Below are positions 7,109 to 9,075 of a DNA stretch of 9,075 bases, one piece after another. The translations under genes were made by a program, and so were the position numbers. The stretch is from Actinomycetota bacterium (GTDB lineage: Bacteria > Actinomycetota > Thermoleophilia > Gaiellales > Gaiellaceae). The stretch covers positions 1 through 9,075 of the forward strand of contig JACDAS010000049.1 of the NCBI GenBank assembly GCA_013695295.1. Reading direction: 5' to 3'. The notes beneath the pieces were generated by a model. That model worked only from the letters and a program-made list of their open reading frames with translations, was not told the origin of the DNA and ran no database searches. Position 1 is the stretch's first letter. Each line of letters starts with the position of its first letter.

Positions 7109-7728
7109 CCACCGAGAAGTACGGGCCGCAGGCAGACCGGTGGACGGAGGAGGCCTACGCCGACCCAGCGCGTTACCTGGCGCGCCGCGCCGACCTGGTC
7201 GTCGGGCTGGGGCCGAGGCTCGAGGCCGGCGAGTCCGTGCTCGATCTCGCCTGCGGCGACGCCGGCCTCGCCGAGCCGTTGCTCGCGCGCGGTCTGCGCT
7301 ACCAGGGGGTCGACCTGAGCCCGGAGATGGTCGCGGCAGGGCGCCACCGGCTCGGAGCCCGCGCGCGGGTCACGCTCGGAGACCTGAACACGTACGCGCC
7401 GGCGGGACCCGTGGCCGCCGCGACCTGCTTCCGGGCGATCTACTACGCGTGGGACCGGGTCGCGTTCTTCCGCCACGTGGCCTCGTTCACGGAGCGGAAG
7501 CTCGTCTTCGACCTCAACCCGAGGCAGTACCGAGTCGAGGACGTGCAGCGTGATCTGGCGCAGGTCGGCTTCCGCCGGCTCGAGCTGAGGCCGTTCTTCG
7601 CGCCCCAGACGCGGGCCCTGCCGGGGCCGCTCGCGGCTGCGCTCGAGCTGGCCGAGCGGTCGGGCCCGCTCGCGCGAGCGCTGCTGCGGCTCCGCTTCAC
7701 GTACGTGTGCGCGGCGAGCCGCGGCTGA
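7105..7728 (+). CDS. class I SAM-dependent methyltransferase
   Basis: This is a 207-residue protein from ATG 7105, overlapping the previous gene as ATGA. No clear ribosome binding site is visible, so it is probably translated by coupling. Motif I is VLDLACGDAGLAE (residues 45-57) and binds S-adenosylmethionine. The acidic residue ending strand 2 is Asp70 in YQGVDLSPEMV, and LGDLNTY (91-97) follows. Next come CFRAIYYAWDRVAFFRHVASF and a substrate-side region with FDLNPRQYRVEDV. It is short, a bare Rossmann methyltransferase with no kinase or coiled-coil extension. As the last gene of a glycosyltransferase operon it may O-methylate a sugar or cap the glycan. That role comes from context; a small-molecule or lipid acceptor is also possible. 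Methyltransferase fold is near certain, acceptor unknown. Confidence 0.9.
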   Translation: MTTEKYGPQADRWTEEAYADPARYLARRADLVVGLGPRLEAGESVLDLACGDAGLAEPLLARGLRYQGVDLSPEMVAAGRHRLGARARVTLGDLNTYAPAGPVAAATCFRAIYYAWDRVAFFRHVASFTERKLVFDLNPRQYRVEDVQRDLAQVGFRRLELRPFFAPQTRALPGPLAAALELAERSGPLARALLRLRFTYVCAASRG

Positions 7729-7744
7729 CGCGCCCCCTGCCGCG
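7729..7744. other. 16-base convergent junction
   Basis: This is the only non-coding DNA in the window, between the stop of the + strand methyltransferase gene and the stop of the - strand membrane protein gene. It is GC-only apart from one T and has no T-run. A small stem (7710-7714 with 7719-7723, four-base loop) lies just upstream inside the methyltransferase gene, but without a U-tract I do not call it a terminator. Confidence 0.8.
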
Positions 7745-9075
7745 CTAGCGAAGCCCCCACCGCTCGCCCGCCCGCCGCACGATCACGCGGAGCGTCTCGC
7801 CGACGCCCCGGTCGCCGTCGGTCGTCACCACCTCGCCGAGGCCGTCTCGCTCGGAGATCCCTCGGTAGCCGATGAAGTGGTTGAAGCCGGCGTAGAGCGA
7901 GAAGGCCGCACACAGCGTCAGCACCGCGACGGCGCCAACCCGCCAGCGCCGCACGAGCTCGGCGGCGCCGAGCAGGTAGACCGGAAAGAGCGCCGCGAGG
8001 AAGCGCTGCGAGAACGAGAAGCCGTTCGTCCAGAAATCGCCCCAGAGTGCGTGGATGGCGACGAGCGAGGCTGCGGAGACACCGAGCCCGAGCAGGAAGC
8101 GACGGCGCTCCGGGCGGGCCGAGGCGAGGAGCAGGAACCCGACCGCGGCGAAGGCGGTCAGCGGCGTCCAGAGGAAGAGCCCCCGACGGACGCTGAAGAG
8201 CATCCGTGCGGGTGCGGGCAGGTCGAAGCGGACCCCGAGCTTGTTCCGCAGGCACTGCGACCAGTCGATGCGGTACTTCGGCCGGTCGGGGCAGGGATCC
8301 GAGATCCCGAGGCCCGCGGCGAGCACCCGCGGGGCGACGGCGGTGGCGCTCGTCTCCTCGCGCCGCTCGAAGGGGATGTCACGGGCCGGCGGCAGCGCGA
8401 ACATGACGCCGCCGACTACGACGAGCGCGACGGCCACGCGCCGGACCGCGCCCCACTCGCGCTGAAGCGCAAACGGGAGCAGCATCCCCGGCACGAGCGC
8501 GACGTTGGCGTAGCGGAGCGAGACGAGGAACGCCAGACAGGCTCCGAGCCCCACGAGCACCCTGGTCGACGGCGCCTCGACGGCCCGGAGCAGGAGCCAC
8601 GCCGCGGCCGTCAGCGCCAGCGCGTCGACCGCATGCTTGTACGAGGGCTGGAACGCCGTGTAGTAGAAGAGCGGCGAGCCGAAGACCGCGAGCAGCAGGA
8701 CGGCGGGGCCCGAGGGCAGCTCCAGCCGCCGCAGGAGCCGCCAACCGAGCCAGAGCGTCAGCACGAGCGCGGCGTTCGAGGCGACTCCGATCGACATCTC
8801 GCGAAGCGGTGCGCCCAGCACCGTGGCCGGCCCCACCGCCGCGTCGACCGCGCGCGCGGCCACGTATAAGGGGGCGTTGAAGAACGCGACGCCGAACTGG
8901 TAGGCGTAGCCCGCCGGAGCGACGTCCTCCCCGAGGAAGCGGCGCAGGAAGTCGTAGTAGACGAGCCCGTCGTTCGCGACGCGAAACGACGCAAACGTGA
9001 GCGCAAACAGCCCGTACAACGCGAGCGCGAGGCCCATGCCACGCGACCAGAACCGCGCCTCGCCCAGGTAGAGCG
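7745..9075 (-). CDS. polytopic membrane protein, GT-C glycosyltransferase-like, 5' end probably outside the window
   Basis: The frame runs from the right edge to a TAG (complement of 7745-7747). The first ATG (complement of 9035-9037) gives 430 residues. It has no ribosome binding site, and the 12 codons before it are open with G or C in the third place in 11 of 12 (LYLGEARFWSRG), so the true start probably lies beyond base 9075. Counting from that ATG, about ten hydrophobic segments occur (roughly 2-18, 82-101, 111-129, 136-153, 158-190, 199-216, 288-305, 312-331, 344-362, 367-386). The first loop has ANDGLVYYDF with Asp23 and Asp29. A large loop (217-287) holds Cys249 and Cys262. GDFWTNGFSFSQRFL (333-347) resembles a conserved loop in uncharacterised bacterial GT-C-like proteins. 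It may be a polyprenyl-phosphate-sugar-dependent transferase. That function is inferred from topology and neighbours only. Confidence 0.82.
   Translation of the reverse strand, partial: LYLGEARFWSRGMGLALALYGLFALTFASFRVANDGLVYYDFLRRFLGEDVAPAGYAYQFGVAFFNAPLYVAARAVDAAVGPATVLGAPLREMSIGVASNAALVLTLWLGWRLLRRLELPSGPAVLLLAVFGSPLFYYTAFQPSYKHAVDALALTAAAWLLLRAVEAPSTRVLVGLGACLAFLVSLRYANVALVPGMLLPFALQREWGAVRRVAVALVVVGGVMFALPPARDIPFERREETSATAVAPRVLAAGLGISDPCPDRPKYRIDWSQCLRNKLGVRFDLPAPARMLFSVRRGLFLWTPLTAFAAVGFLLLASARPERRRFLLGLGVSAASLVAIHALWGDFWTNGFSFSQRFLAALFPVYLLGAAELVRRWRVGAVAVLTLCAAFSLYAGFNHFIGYRGISERDGLGEVVTTDGDRGVGETLRVIVRRAGERWGLR

Noticed and set aside
7710..7723. A small GC stem-loop (CGCGG, CGAG loop, CCGCG) near the end of the operon as a terminator.
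   Set aside because: Only five base pairs, inside the coding sequence, with no T-run after it. Such stems arise by chance at this GC content.
7877..8869. A 330-codon open frame on the + strand opposite the membrane protein gene.
   Set aside because: The product is highly charged low-complexity sequence, while the opposite strand encodes a clear multi-span membrane protein with proper third-position GC bias.

Overview
The window is a very GC-rich stretch in which nearly every codon of the real genes ends in G or C. It is packed with genes for building surface sugars. GTG starts, four-base stop/start overlaps and the protein types (membrane GT-C enzymes with a V-D-E-L-I-Y-S-E first loop, MtfB-like GT4 enzymes) suggest an actinobacterium. 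My best guess is the class Thermoleophilia (Gaiellales/Solirubrobacterales type). That placement is an inference from composition and protein style, not a database match.

Layout: seven genes run left to right on the + strand from base 1 to 7728 with no intergenic DNA. They are (1) a GT4-like glycosyltransferase whose beginning lies off the left edge; (2) a multi-spanning GT-C/GT39-like membrane glycosyltransferase with a large soluble C-terminal half; (3-5) three tandem paralogous GT4 glycosyltransferases of the MtfB-like mannosyltransferase type; (6) a GT2 glycosyltransferase of the rhamnosyltransferase (WbbL-like) type; (7) a small class I SAM-dependent methyltransferase. Consecutive genes overlap by 4 to 14 bases (GTGA, ATGA or slightly longer), so the block looks like one translationally coupled operon whose promoter is to the left of the window. 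After a 16-base gap, one gene on the - strand (8) runs towards them. It encodes another polytopic membrane protein resembling GT-C glycosyltransferases and appears to run off the right edge.

Working model (inference): the cytoplasmic GT4 and GT2 enzymes add sugars one after another to a lipid-linked glycan on the inner membrane face, the methyltransferase modifies or caps it, and the GT-C membrane proteins use polyprenyl-phosphate sugars on the outer face. No priming transferase, flippase, polymerase, ABC exporter or sugar-nucleotide synthesis gene is visible, so this is only part of a larger locus.

I saw no tRNA, rRNA, CRISPR array, insertion sequence, attachment site or riboswitch. I do not see a clearly new type of system. 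The points of interest are the triplicated GT4 block with its built-in ribosome binding sites, several missing family motif residues, and the soluble C-terminal half of gene 2.
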